From NCBI RefSeq assembly GCF_002272825.1, contig NZ_MLAM01000002.1, forward strand, positions 124,001 to 188,000: 64,000 nucleotides of DNA, in the 5' to 3' direction. Of the stretch, positions 55,750 through 64,000 are shown one piece after another. The stretch comes from Helicobacter sp. 11S02596-1. Its GTDB lineage: Bacteria; Campylobacterota; Campylobacteria; Campylobacterales; Helicobacteraceae. Below the pieces are notes generated by a model. It was not told the origin of the DNA. It saw only the letters and a list, made by a program, of their open reading frames with translations, and did not search any database. Numbering within the stretch: the first letter of the stretch is position 1; the number at the start of each line of letters is the position of its first letter. Both the position numbers and the translations under genes were made by a program.

Positions 55750-56661
55750 ATGATGCAATATTCCCAAACCGCTCAAGGGATTTTTTATATGGCAGCATCA
55801 TCATTTAGTTTTGCATTGATGAATGCTTTTGTAAAACTTCTCTCCCCTGAGCTTTCCCCGATGGAAAATATATTTTTCCGATCGTTTGTGATGGTGGTTT
55901 TTGTGCTAGGCATTTTTAGCATTTCCCCGCCGAATAACAAAGCCAAGAAAAAAGGCGGTTGGGCTAAGCTGGTGTTTCGTGCGGTGATTGGGGGATTAAG
56001 TATGCTGGCTTTGTTTTATAATATCGCTACCATCCCGCTAGGGACTGCGACAGCGTTTGCCCAAAGTGTGCCGATTTATACCGTGATTTTTTCGATAATT
56101 TTTTTAAAAGAACGACCCAAAATCGGGGTGATACTCGCGACTATCATTGGGTTTATCGGTGTGATTTGCATTAGCAATCCTAGCGTAGGGGGGCTAGAGG
56201 CTACAAATATATTCGCTGGGATTTTTAGCGGGGTGAGTGCGGCGTTGGCATTTATTACATTGCGGAGTTTGCGCGATTATTTTGATGAAAAAAGCGTTGT
56301 ATTTGCTTTTGGCATTACGATGACATTGATTGGAGGCGTGGGGATTTTTTTGCCTATCCCGTATCTCTCAAATGGCTGGAGTTCGCCTAATGGGATGGCG
56401 TGGGTATATATCGTGGCGATGGGCTTAGCCGGGACATTTGGACAGCAGTTCCTTACCCGTGCTTATATGCTTGCCCCTGCCGGCATTGTCGCCCCCATTG
56501 ATTATAGTCGTATTGTCTGGGGGGTATTGTTGGGATTGTTTTTGGGCGATCGTTTTCCGGATTTGATGAGTGGGATTGGGATTATTTTGATCTTGCTTTC
56601 TGGGATTTTGATCGCCCTGCCCGTGTTTTTACGTGATATAAAAAGGATAAAAAATGCTTGA
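55750..56661 (+). CDS. EamA-family (DMT) transporter
   Basis: The 303-residue protein has ten hydrophobic spans in two EamA repeats (about 8-140 and 155-295), each with the usual glycine-rich pattern, e.g. GLSMLALFYNIATIPLGTATAFAQSVPIYT and GTFGQQFLTRAYMLAPAGIVAPIDYSRIVWG. It exports or imports a small metabolite of unknown identity. In Campylobacter an equivalent gene lies beside the same CoA-binding protein and ilvA. The ATG at 55750 is next to ATG at 55753, both behind AAAAGGAC. It overlaps the CoA-binding gene by 8 bases. Confidence 0.88.
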   Translation: MMQYSQTAQGIFYMAASSFSFALMNAFVKLLSPELSPMENIFFRSFVMVVFVLGIFSISPPNNKAKKKGGWAKLVFRAVIGGLSMLALFYNIATIPLGTATAFAQSVPIYTVIFSIIFLKERPKIGVILATIIGFIGVICISNPSVGGLEATNIFAGIFSGVSAALAFITLRSLRDYFDEKSVVFAFGITMTLIGGVGIFLPIPYLSNGWSSPNGMAWVYIVAMGLAGTFGQQFLTRAYMLAPAGIVAPIDYSRIVWGVLLGLFLGDRFPDLMSGIGIILILLSGILIALPVFLRDIKRIKNA

Positions 56662-57067
56662 TATGCCATTGATTTTAAAAGAAGCCAAAAAAATTGCCAT
56701 TGTGGGTTTGAGTCCCGATGTAAGCAAAGATAGCCACCAAGTCGGGAAATATCTCTTAAATGCCCATTATCAGGTCGTGCCTATTTATCCCAAAGGCGAT
56801 AGCATTTTGGGGCAAAAGGTTTATCACGATATGACAGAGGCATTACGCACAGAGCGCCCTGATATTGTTGTGGTATTTCGCAAGAGTGAAGCGTGTGTGC
56901 AAATCGCCCAAGAAATCTTGGCGTCAGGATTTTTGCCAAAGGTCTTTTGGATGCAATTAGGGATTTCTAATGCCCAAGCCAAAGATATGCTAGAATCTCA
57001 AGGTATTAGCGTGGTTGCAAATCAATGTATCAAGATAGAACACCAAAGATTATTAGGGGGGCAGTAA
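56654..57067 (+). CDS. CoA-binding-domain protein (YccU-like)
   Basis: The 137-residue Rossmann protein of the CoA-binding-2 family has KIAIVGLSPDVSKDSHQVGKYL, YQVVPIYPKGDSILGQKVYHDM, PDIVVVFRKSEACVQIAQEIL and VFWMQLGISNAQAKDM. Function is not known beyond CoA binding. It is coupled by overlap to the DMT gene before it and by TAATG to ilvA after it. Confidence 0.88.
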   Translation: MLDMPLILKEAKKIAIVGLSPDVSKDSHQVGKYLLNAHYQVVPIYPKGDSILGQKVYHDMTEALRTERPDIVVVFRKSEACVQIAQEILASGFLPKVFWMQLGISNAQAKDMLESQGISVVANQCIKIEHQRLLGGQ

Positions 57068-58278
57068 TGATTGCTTTAGAAAAAATCCAACAAGCCCGCT
57101 CGTGCATAGCTTCAGTAATTGAGACCATCCCGCTTTCTTTTGCCCCACGGCTTAGCCAAGAAAGTGGCGCGCAGATTTATCTCAAAAAGGAAAATCTCCA
57201 GCGAACAGGAGCATTTAAGATACGTGGCGCATTCAATAAAATCGCCAGTATGGACAAGCAAGCACGCCAAAACGGCGTCATTGCCGCTTCAGCGGGGAAT
57301 CACGCCCAAGGTGTGGCGTATGCAGCCAGTCATTTTGGCATTCGTGCTGTGATCGTAATGCCTGAAGCAACCCCGCTTCTCAAAGTGATTGCGACAAAAA
57401 AGCTCGGCGCAGAGGTGATTTTGGCAGGTGATAATTATGATGAAGCCTATGCCTATGCCCTAAAACTTTCCCAAGAACAACGCTTGCATTTTATCCATCC
57501 TTTTGCTGATGATGAGGTGATGGCAGGTCAAGGGAGCATTGCCTTGGAGATGATAGAAGAAGAGCCGGAACTTAATATCGTCCTTGTTCCCATTGGTGGC
57601 GGGGGGTTGATAGGGGGGATTGCGAGTGCCTATAATGCACTCAAGCCCGATGTCAAAATCATTGGCGTAACAGCAAAGGGCGCCCCTGCGATGAAAGAGA
57701 GCTTCAAACAGCGGGGTATCCAAAAGGTCGATTCTGTCCGCACGATTGCTGATGGGATAGCTGTGCGCGATGTGAATGAGAAAAATTTCGCTTATATTTG
57801 CGAGGGTGTGAGCGATATTCTTGAGGTCGATGATGAAGAAATCGCTAGCGGTATTTTGTATCTGCTTGAAAACCAAAAACTAGTTGTTGAGGGTGCGGGT
57901 GCTGTGGGTGTGGCAGCATTGTTGCATAAAAAGATTGAGCTAAAACCCACAGATAAGGTCGGCGTGGTGCTTAGCGGGGGGAATATCGATGTAACAATGC
58001 TAAACCTCATCATCGAAAAAGGTTTGTTGAAATCTGATCGCAAGATGAAATTCAAGGTGATTTTGATCGATAAGCCCGGAAGCTTGCAGAAACTCACAGA
58101 TATTTTGACCCAAGTAGGCGCAAACATCGTTCAAATCGATTATGATCGGGTCAGCACGAATCTCGATTATGGTGATGCGAGCGTAACGATGGCTTTGGAG
58201 ACAAAAGGCAGGGAACACAAAGAACAGATTCGATTCAAACTCCTAGAATGCGGGTATCGGTTTAACGAGATTTTTTGA
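57067..58278 (+). CDS. ilvA: Threonine dehydratase
   Basis: PLP enzyme that makes 2-oxobutanoate from threonine for isoleucine synthesis. It has 403 residues from the ATG at 57067, which shares the stop of the previous gene (TAATG) behind a GGGGGG site. The PLP lysine is in QRTGAFKIRGAFNK; substrate and phosphate loops are ASAGNHAQGVAYAA and VPIGGGGLIGGIA. A single C-terminal ACT domain (about 330-403, VILIDKPGSLQKLTDIL) suggests a biosynthetic or catabolic short form, as in Campylobacter. Confidence 0.95.
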   Translation: MIALEKIQQARSCIASVIETIPLSFAPRLSQESGAQIYLKKENLQRTGAFKIRGAFNKIASMDKQARQNGVIAASAGNHAQGVAYAASHFGIRAVIVMPEATPLLKVIATKKLGAEVILAGDNYDEAYAYALKLSQEQRLHFIHPFADDEVMAGQGSIALEMIEEEPELNIVLVPIGGGGLIGGIASAYNALKPDVKIIGVTAKGAPAMKESFKQRGIQKVDSVRTIADGIAVRDVNEKNFAYICEGVSDILEVDDEEIASGILYLLENQKLVVEGAGAVGVAALLHKKIELKPTDKVGVVLSGGNIDVTMLNLIIEKGLLKSDRKMKFKVILIDKPGSLQKLTDILTQVGANIVQIDYDRVSTNLDYGDASVTMALETKGREHKEQIRFKLLECGYRFNEIF

Positions 58279-59537
58279 TGGGAGCACAAACCTTTCAAGG
58301 CATTATTTTGTATCTGCGATTTTGGTTAGATAGGCACAGCCAAACCAGACGAGCGGGTGATGTTGTTGATATTTTCTTTTTGCTGATTGCCTCTGGTAGC
58401 GTTATTTTGCAGTTTTGGATGATAAGCCAGATGTCTATTAGCTACAAAGAAGCTTATGGCTTTTTTTATGAGAAAAATTTTGTTTTTGATTTGGCACGTT
58501 TAAGCACGCAGATTTTTGGGCAAAATGACTATGCGTTGCGTGGCCCTTTTGTTGTGATTCATTTTTTGAATATGCTTTTGATTTATGCTATCAGCAGAAA
58601 TTATCTCAAAAAGCCCACTGACAGCCTTTTTGCGGTTTTGGTTTATGCGATGTTGCCTGGGATTAATCTGAGTGCGATTTTGTTATTAAAAAGCGGGCTG
58701 ATTATTTTGGTCTCGCTCTGGATTTGCTACATCAATATCCGCTATAAGCGTATCCCGTATATTTCGTTGTTTTTGAGTATTTTTATTGATGGCAGTTTTA
58801 GCGTGTTGCTTTTGGCAGTGGTGTTTTATGCGATGAAAAACAAAATGCCAAAAACGATTATCTATTGTCTGTGTGGCTTTGGCGTGAATATGTATTTGTT
58901 TGATCTTGATATTGGGGGCAGGCCGCAGGGGCATTTTTTGGATGTTTTGGGAGAAATGGCGATGTTATTTTCTCCTTTTTTGTTTATTTATTATAGTTAT
59001 GCGCTGTATTGGGCGATTACAAAAAATCAAAACAATCTGATGACGTATATCGGGGTGAGTAGTTTGGTGTTTGTGTTACTGCTCTCCATCCGCCAAAATA
59101 TTGATTCTGATAGTTTTATCCCGGTGAGTGTGGTGGGCTTGCCTGTGATGATAAAAAGTTTTTTCAATGACCTAAGGATTCGTTTGCCACGTTTTCGCAC
59201 CCGCTACAAAATGCGTTTTTTTATTGTTTTTGCGGTGCTGTTTCTTGAGACTTTTTGTTTGTTTGGCAATCGTTTGAGTTATTTTTTTAGTGCCAAAGAT
59301 AATTTTGCCTCTGGGTATTATGTGGTCCAAGAGCTCGCAGGTGCATTGAAAAAATATGGTATCAATGCTGTAAATACCAAAGATGAGCGACTGGCATTGC
59401 GACTTTTGTTTTATGGTATCAAAGACAGCAAGGATTTGCGGCTCATCAAGATTCCCAATGGCACAAAAGGCGACATTGGCATTACAGCTATGGGGAGAAA
59501 TATCCGAACGTATAACATCATCAAGATAAAAAAATGA
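58278..59537 (+). CDS. Integral membrane protein of unknown function
   Basis: The 419-residue protein has about nine to ten hydrophobic segments (from residue 30 to 320) and a soluble C-terminal domain (about 325-419) with VVQELAGALKKYGINAVNTKDERLALRLLFYG. The layout resembles GT39/ArnT-like membrane glycosyltransferases, but no catalytic acid motif can be named. ATG at 58278 overlaps the ilvA stop (TGATG); a TTG one codon before is the alternative. In Campylobacter a membrane protein sits in the same place beside ilvA and a pilin-like protein. Confidence 0.75.
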   Translation: MGAQTFQGIILYLRFWLDRHSQTRRAGDVVDIFFLLIASGSVILQFWMISQMSISYKEAYGFFYEKNFVFDLARLSTQIFGQNDYALRGPFVVIHFLNMLLIYAISRNYLKKPTDSLFAVLVYAMLPGINLSAILLLKSGLIILVSLWICYINIRYKRIPYISLFLSIFIDGSFSVLLLAVVFYAMKNKMPKTIIYCLCGFGVNMYLFDLDIGGRPQGHFLDVLGEMAMLFSPFLFIYYSYALYWAITKNQNNLMTYIGVSSLVFVLLLSIRQNIDSDSFIPVSVVGLPVMIKSFFNDLRIRLPRFRTRYKMRFFIVFAVLFLETFCLFGNRLSYFFSAKDNFASGYYVVQELAGALKKYGINAVNTKDERLALRLLFYGIKDSKDLRLIKIPNGTKGDIGITAMGRNIRTYNIIKIKK

Positions 59538-60271
59538 GAACAGCATTTAGTTTGTTTGAAATATTGGTGGTTTTGTCTTTAGTGAGCATTTTGGCTTTTT
59601 TTGCTTTTCCAAAAACCAATGCCACACTAAATGTGGCGGCAAATTCCTTGCTGGAGCATTTATCTTATGCCCGCCATTTGGCGTTGAATGATAATCTAAT
59701 CTATACAGATCTTGAGCAAACAAAATCGCTCAAAAATCGTTTCAAAAGCATTGATGAACACGGCTTGATACAAAAAAATCCGATGTGGCAAATACAATTT
59801 CATATGAAAGGCGAATATGCATTCACAAGCTATAGCATTTATGTCGATACGCCCCGTTTTGCCCCGACGACAAATTATGATGGCAGACCGATGGATGGGG
59901 ATATTATTGCGATCGGGGGGAATGATAGAAAATGCTTGAGTGGCTACAATAACACCAATATCGCCCAGGCTTGCAAGAATAATTCGAGTGTTTTTATTCG
60001 CCTGGCTGAGGCTTACGGCTTGCAAGATTTGCATATTGAGTCTGATAAGGGTTGTGAGGGAAAAAGACTCAATCGTATCTATTTTGATCGTTTTGGACTC
60101 CCTCATTGTGGCAAAGAGCGGGTGCGATTGGAGCATTCTGTAAAAATTGTTTTAGAAAAACACGGCAAAAAGCGTGCGATTTGTATCCTGCCAAGTGGGT
60201 ATGCTTTTTTGCTCGCAAAAGGGAATGTGAGAGGAAATAATTGTGAAGAAAAAAGTAGCTATTCTTTGTGA
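59534..60271 (+). CDS. Type II/IV pilin-like (pseudopilin) protein
   Basis: The 245-residue protein has a type III signal: short leader MRTAFS then LFEILVVLSLVSILAFFAFP, with the conserved glutamate at mature position 5 but Ser instead of Gly before the cleavage site. The rest is a periplasmic domain with two cysteine pairs (RKCLSGYN / AQACKNN and KGCEGK / LPHCGKE). It overlaps the membrane-protein gene by ATGA and the glycosyltransferase by 29 bases. It may serve in DNA uptake or secretion, like the Campylobacter counterpart. Confidence 0.78.
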   Translation: MRTAFSLFEILVVLSLVSILAFFAFPKTNATLNVAANSLLEHLSYARHLALNDNLIYTDLEQTKSLKNRFKSIDEHGLIQKNPMWQIQFHMKGEYAFTSYSIYVDTPRFAPTTNYDGRPMDGDIIAIGGNDRKCLSGYNNTNIAQACKNNSSVFIRLAEAYGLQDLHIESDKGCEGKRLNRIYFDRFGLPHCGKERVRLEHSVKIVLEKHGKKRAICILPSGYAFLLAKGNVRGNNCEEKSSYSL

Positions 60272-61427
60272 TTGTGATGCAAGCAAGCGTCCTAGACCCT
60301 TTCGGATGATCGAAATGCTAAAAGAAATATATGAAGTTTTTTGTATTTCCAAAAGTTCAAACCGGGATTTGCCATCAGGGTTTTCAAATACCGATGGTGT
60401 GAAATATTTTTATTTCCCGCCAGATAAAACCTCCAAAGAGCGCACCCAAGAAGAAAATGAGGCGATTTTACATCATTGCCTCAATCGAGATTTTGACAAA
60501 CTTATCGAGACACCCAATCGCGAAGTAATTACAGAGATTTTATCTGCTTTGCCCCCCTTAGATTTGATCATCATCGAAGATATTACGCTCTTGCCTTTTG
60601 CTACCAGATTTGCTCACGCCTCGTGCAAAATTCGCCCGAAGCTTTTGATTGATTTGCGTGAATTTTACCCGCTCGAATATGAAAACGATGCGTTATGGAT
60701 GGAGACTTTTGGGGCATTTTTTGAGTATTTGTGCCAAACATACTTGCCCGCAGTCGATGGCGCTATGAGTGTCAATACTGCGATTGCTCAAAAATACAAA
60801 GAGGTTTTTGGGATTCCTTGCGAGGTCTTGCATTCTCTCCCGCCATTTTATGACCTTTTGCCATCAGAGATTGATGATACGATTGGCATTATCTACCACG
60901 GGTTTTTGAGCCCTGATAGAGATTCTAAAAATCTCTTAGAAATCGCTACAAGGCTTGATGAGCGATTTTGTCTATACGTGATGGGGATGAGTAACCAGGC
61001 AGGATTTTTTGAAAGCCTAAAATCCCAAGCTTTGGGGCTAAAAAATCTTAAGTTTCTCCCGCCCGTGCCGATGGGGGATATTATTCCGTTTTGCAATCGT
61101 TTTGATATTGGTATCATCACCTTGCCAAACAATAGCTTCAATAATACCTTTGCCCTGCCGAATAAATTTTTTGAATATATCCAGTCACGATTATGCGTGG
61201 TTGCTTATCCATCCCCTGAAATCAAGGCAATCATAGAATCTAGCGGGGTGGGTAAAACAGCTGATAAATTTAGCCCAGAAAGTATCGCAGGGGTTTTAAA
61301 TGCACTCGATCAAGCAAGTATTAGAGCATACAAGCTAGCTTCACACAACGTAGCTTTTGCAATGAGTATCGCTTCAAACAAGCCCAAAATTATCGCTATC
61401 ATCGAATCGCTTTTGGCACAAAACTAG
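60243..61427 (+). CDS. Glycosyltransferase, GT4-like (paralogue of 18905-20050)
   Basis: 394 residues starting with GTG at 60243 behind GAGGA, inside the pilin-like gene. It has the same blocks as the minus-strand paralogue: N-terminal RPRPFRMIEMLK, LLIDLREFYPLEYEND, HSLPPFYDLLPS, IGIIYHGFLSPDRDSKNLLEIA and PNKFFEYIQSRLCVVAYPSPEI. The second copy has a longer acidic insertion near 60-90. The paralogous pair suggests an internal duplication followed by separate roles. Surface glycan or flagellin glycosylation is a guess. Confidence 0.82.
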   Translation: MKKKVAILCDCDASKRPRPFRMIEMLKEIYEVFCISKSSNRDLPSGFSNTDGVKYFYFPPDKTSKERTQEENEAILHHCLNRDFDKLIETPNREVITEILSALPPLDLIIIEDITLLPFATRFAHASCKIRPKLLIDLREFYPLEYENDALWMETFGAFFEYLCQTYLPAVDGAMSVNTAIAQKYKEVFGIPCEVLHSLPPFYDLLPSEIDDTIGIIYHGFLSPDRDSKNLLEIATRLDERFCLYVMGMSNQAGFFESLKSQALGLKNLKFLPPVPMGDIIPFCNRFDIGIITLPNNSFNNTFALPNKFFEYIQSRLCVVAYPSPEIKAIIESSGVGKTADKFSPESIAGVLNALDQASIRAYKLASHNVAFAMSIASNKPKIIAIIESLLAQN

Positions 61428-61442
61428 CGTGATAGGCGTGGC

Positions 61443-61462
61443 AATTCGGATATGTCCGAATA
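61443..61462 (+). terminator. Weak hairpin after the glycosyltransferase
   Basis: ATTCGGA-TATG-TCCGAAT lies 16 bases after the stop. It is followed by ATATT only, so termination would be weak. Confidence 0.35.
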
Positions 61463-61495
61463 TATTGAAAAAATGCTTCGACAATAAAGTTTTGT

Positions 61496-61501
61496 TATAA
61501 T
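61496..61501 (+). promoter_or_regulatory. -10 box for metG
   Basis: TATAAT 35 bases before the metG ATG, in an AT-rich context of GTTTTGT upstream. The ribosome site AAGGAAAAG is at 61528-61534. Confidence 0.55.
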
Positions 61502-61535
61502 TTGAAATTTAGCAACATACCCCACAAGGAAAAGA

Positions 61536-63479
61536 ATGAAGACATTTATCTCTACGCCAATCTATTATGTCAATGATATTCCCCATATTGGGCACGCTTA
61601 TACGACATTGATTGGGGATATGTTAAAAAAATATCACCAACTTTTAGGCGATGAGGTGTTTTTTCTCACAGGCACAGATGAACACGGCCAAAAAATCGAG
61701 CAATCCGCACGCACCAGAGGAAAAACGCCCAAAGAATATGCTGATACCATCAGTCTAGCATTCAAAAATCTTTGGGATAGCTTTGGCATCGATTATGATT
61801 ATTTTATCCGCACCACCGATGATTTTCATTGCCACAGCGTCCAAGTCGCATTCCAGAAGATGTATGAGAAAGGCGATATTTACAAAGGCGAATACGAGGG
61901 GCATTATTGCGTGAGTTGTGAGAGTTTTTTTACAGAAACACAAGTAATCGATGGAAAATGCCCTGATTGTGGCAAGGATACGACGATATTGCGAGAAGAA
62001 AGCTATTTTTTTGCCCTTAGCAAGTATCAAGAAAAGCTTTTGGCGTGGTATGCAGCCTGCCCTGATTGTATCTTGCCCGCGCACAAGAAAAACGAGGTCG
62101 TGCGTTTTGTAGAAAATGGTCTCAATGATCTTTCTATCACCCGAACGAGCTTTGAATGGGGTATCAAGCTCCCTGCTAGTTTCAATGAGAGCAAACACGT
62201 GATGTATGTGTGGCTTGATGCGTTGCTTAATTATGTCTCTGCTTTGGGTTATGGGGGTGATGGGGAGCGGATGGATTTTTGGAAACAGCCTATCCATATT
62301 GTTGGCAAAGATATTTTGCGATTTCACGCGGTTTATTGGCCGGCGTTTTTGATGAGCTTGGGGCTGGATTTGCCCAAACATATCTATACGCACGGGTGGT
62401 GGACAAGAGATGGGAAGAAAATGAGTAAAAGTATCGGGAATGTCATCGATCCCAAAGAAGTCGCAAAAGCCTATGGGGTTGAGATTTTGAGGTATTTTTT
62501 GATGCGAGAAGTGCCGTTTGGTCAAGATGGGGATTTCTCAGAAAAAGCACTTATCTTGCGGGTCAATTCGGATTTAAGCAATGATTTGGGGAATCTTCTC
62601 AATCGCCTCATTGGGATGAGTGAAAAGTATTTTGGTGGCAAAATCTCCTCAGCAAATACGCCCAAATATTTTCAAGCCGAGCTTGAAGCGTTGCATACTA
62701 TCTTGGCAAAATTACCTCTTTTGATGGAGCAAATGCAGCTTAGTCGTTATCTTGAGGAGCTTTGGCGGGCGTTTGTGCTTGCTAATGGGGCGATCACAAA
62801 ATATGAGCCTTGGAATCTGATTAAAAACAACAAGCACGAGGAATGCGAGGCATTTTTGGGGTTGATTGCTAATATTCTTGGGAAGGCAAGCCTGTGTCTT
62901 TATCCGATAATGCCTGTTAGTGCGACCAAGATCGCAGATTGCCTCAAGATAAAAATCTCCCATCAAGACTACAAACATCTCGTTTTAGATCGGGCGTTAC
63001 TCAAAGATTTTACCATCGAAAAAATCGATGCGCTATTCCCTAAAATCGATGGTTTTAGGCTCGAAGTGGCACCCCAGCCCCAAGCAGAGCCAGATAAAAT
63101 ACCATCAAAAACACCCGCACCACCAAAAATCACACCCCCTATTGATACAAGTGAGACAATTGAAATTAGTGATTTTACCAAGCTAGATATTCGCATTGGC
63201 ACGATTATGACAGCTTGCAAGATCCCTAAAAGCGATAAACTCCTCAAGCTCCAAATTGATTTGGGAGAGGGACGCTATCGGCAGATTGTTTCAGGTATCG
63301 CAAAATATTATGCACCAGAGGATTTGATTGGCTCGCAAGTGTGTGTGCTTGCCAATCTCAAACCTGCCAAGCTGATGGGCGAGATGAGTGAGGGAATGAT
63401 ACTTGCTAGCAAAGATGAAAAAGGTCTTTCGCTTTTGAGAGCTACAGAAGTGAAAAGCAACGGGAGTAAGGTGAGTTAG
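61536..63479 (+). CDS. metG: Methionyl-tRNA synthetase
   Basis: Charges tRNA(Met). It has 647 residues: class I signatures HIGHAYTT (HIGH, about 18-25) and KMSKSIGNVID (KMSKS, about 296-306), a zinc knuckle VSCESFF with KCPDCGKD, a helical anticodon domain, and a C-terminal EMAP-like tRNA-binding domain (about 540-647, DFTKLDIRIGTIM and LKPAKLMGEMSEGMIL). The linker (510-535) is Pro/Thr rich. The stop shares bases with the next GTG. Confidence 0.97.
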   Translation: MKTFISTPIYYVNDIPHIGHAYTTLIGDMLKKYHQLLGDEVFFLTGTDEHGQKIEQSARTRGKTPKEYADTISLAFKNLWDSFGIDYDYFIRTTDDFHCHSVQVAFQKMYEKGDIYKGEYEGHYCVSCESFFTETQVIDGKCPDCGKDTTILREESYFFALSKYQEKLLAWYAACPDCILPAHKKNEVVRFVENGLNDLSITRTSFEWGIKLPASFNESKHVMYVWLDALLNYVSALGYGGDGERMDFWKQPIHIVGKDILRFHAVYWPAFLMSLGLDLPKHIYTHGWWTRDGKKMSKSIGNVIDPKEVAKAYGVEILRYFLMREVPFGQDGDFSEKALILRVNSDLSNDLGNLLNRLIGMSEKYFGGKISSANTPKYFQAELEALHTILAKLPLLMEQMQLSRYLEELWRAFVLANGAITKYEPWNLIKNNKHEECEAFLGLIANILGKASLCLYPIMPVSATKIADCLKIKISHQDYKHLVLDRALLKDFTIEKIDALFPKIDGFRLEVAPQPQAEPDKIPSKTPAPPKITPPIDTSETIEISDFTKLDIRIGTIMTACKIPKSDKLLKLQIDLGEGRYRQIVSGIAKYYAPEDLIGSQVCVLANLKPAKLMGEMSEGMILASKDEKGLSLLRATEVKSNGSKVS

Positions 63480-64000
63480 TGAGAGTCAATGAAGCTGTCG
63501 AAATCATCAATGGAGAGCTTGCAGCCACGCCTGCGATTAGTGCTTTTAATGGTGTGGCTACAAAAATATCTGAGGTAAAGCGGGGTTGTTTATTTATCGC
63601 TCAAAATCCTGATGAAATCGATGGGGCGATTGCGTTGGGCGCTTATGGTATTGTCTATGACAAATATGTCCAGATGGTAGATGGGGAGATTGCTTGGATC
63701 AAAGTTGATTGCATTCGTGATGCGATCATCCGCCTGATTCGCTACCGATTTTTGAGCGAGAAAATCGAAGTGTTTTTTGTCTCTGAAATAGAATATGCCA
63801 TCGCTTCAGAGATTGTTAGCGATAGTTCGATTGGCTTTTTTGATGATGGGCTTGATGTGTTGTTAAGCTTAGTCGGGAGTGAGGCTCATTTTCGAGGCAT
63901 TATTATCAAAGACAAATCCCTGCTGGATCTTTTGTTGCAATATACGCAGGCTGTTTTGCCCCAAGAGCCACCTTTTAAGGTCGTTGTTGCCACGTTATTT
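63479..64000 (+). CDS. Unidentified protein, partial, Mur-ligase-N-terminus-like
   Basis: It starts GTG at 63479, overlapping the metG stop (TAGTG), and is open to the window edge (174 codons). The first 60 residues (VNEAVEIINGELAATPAISAFNGVATKISEVKRGCLFIAQ) resemble the UDP-binding N-terminal domain of MurE/MurF-like ligases. GAIALGAYGIVYD fits the same fold. No ATP-binding loop is reached before the edge. It could be a Mur-ligase relative or a solitary N-terminal domain. The 3' end is cut off. Confidence 0.6.
   Translation, partial: MRVNEAVEIINGELAATPAISAFNGVATKISEVKRGCLFIAQNPDEIDGAIALGAYGIVYDKYVQMVDGEIAWIKVDCIRDAIIRLIRYRFLSEKIEVFFVSEIEYAIASEIVSDSSIGFFDDGLDVLLSLVGSEAHFRGIIIKDKSLLDLLLQYTQAVLPQEPPFKVVVATLF

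Overview
The window looks like a chromosomal segment from a Helicobacter-type member of the Campylobacterota. This rests on gene content and order recalled from that group, not on a search. The signs are: ruvC next to dnaA-dnaN-gyrB with TTCAC-core DnaA boxes on both sides of dnaA; a HugZ/ChuZ heme oxygenase under a Fur-like box; the blocks ksgA-rnj-kpsF/rlmN and fabZ-lpxA-clpX-mreB-mreC; ilvA beside a CoA-binding protein, a membrane protein and a pilin-like protein as in Campylobacter; a carboxynorspermidine dehydrogenase; and long poly-G/C tracts of the phase-variation kind. The large surface autotransporter recalls the ring-forming protein of Helicobacter mustelae, but I cannot fix the species. 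No tRNA, rRNA, CRISPR array or transposase gene was seen.

Layout. 1-7.6 kb: galE, ruvC, the presumed bipartite origin with dnaA and dnaN, then gyrB, plsY, folB. 7.6-11.3 kb: a Fur-boxed TonB receptor and a secreted HbpS/GlcG-like heme-binding protein, then a repeat-rich gap. 11.3-16.3 kb: a DCC protein, a DUF354 glycosyltransferase-like protein, fbp, rpe, a DnaQ-like exonuclease and a phase-variable FkbM methyltransferase that reads OFF here. 16.3-18.9 kb: the autotransporter. 18.9-31.6 kb, minus strand: a probable long transcription unit or set of units: hisF, a nucleoside-phosphorylase-like gene, rlmN, a 32-residue membrane peptide, queH, fabZ, lpxA, clpX, mreB, mreC and three tightly overlapping glycosyltransferase/methyltransferase genes. 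31.6-32.5 kb: repeat-rich gap. 32.5-36.7 kb: ksgA (apparently with an ATA start), rnj, an arabinose-5-phosphate isomerase and a small coiled protein. 37.0-40.1 kb: a TorC/TorA-like cytochrome c and Tat-exported molybdoenzyme, flanked by matching ends of an outer-membrane-factor gene. 40.3-44.5 kb: an EmrAB-TolC-type efflux operon. 44.7-47.7 kb: a phase-variable phosphoethanolamine transferase (ON) and carboxynorspermidine dehydrogenase. 47.7-50.2 kb: gltS between two repeat-rich gaps. 50.2-54.5 kb: ribD, a TrmN6-like methyltransferase and a CcoI-type copper ATPase. 54.5-64 kb: hugZ, a candidate small RNA, a DMT transporter, a CoA-binding protein, ilvA, a membrane protein, a pseudopilin-like protein, a glycosyltransferase, metG and the start of an unidentified gene.

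The most unusual signal is a family of intergenic elements, eleven recognisable copies plus two degenerate ones. They are confined to the gaps around 10.4-11.25, 31.6-32.5, 47.9-48.35 and 49.6-50.16 kb, with a trace near 40.1 kb. Full copies have two invariant linkers (CTGAAGACCRCT and CGTTCCTAAAG) and a TTTCTAAGGT tail joining three hairpins. Stem sequences change from copy to copy while pairing is kept, as expected for a structured RNA or a structured mobile DNA. They are interleaved with a second repeated module of about 160-300 bp containing G-tracts able to form a quadruplex. I do not recognise either family.

Several genes serve surface variation (autotransporter, FkbM, EptA-like, the glycosyltransferases after mreC) and heme iron use (TonB receptor, HbpS-like protein, HugZ).
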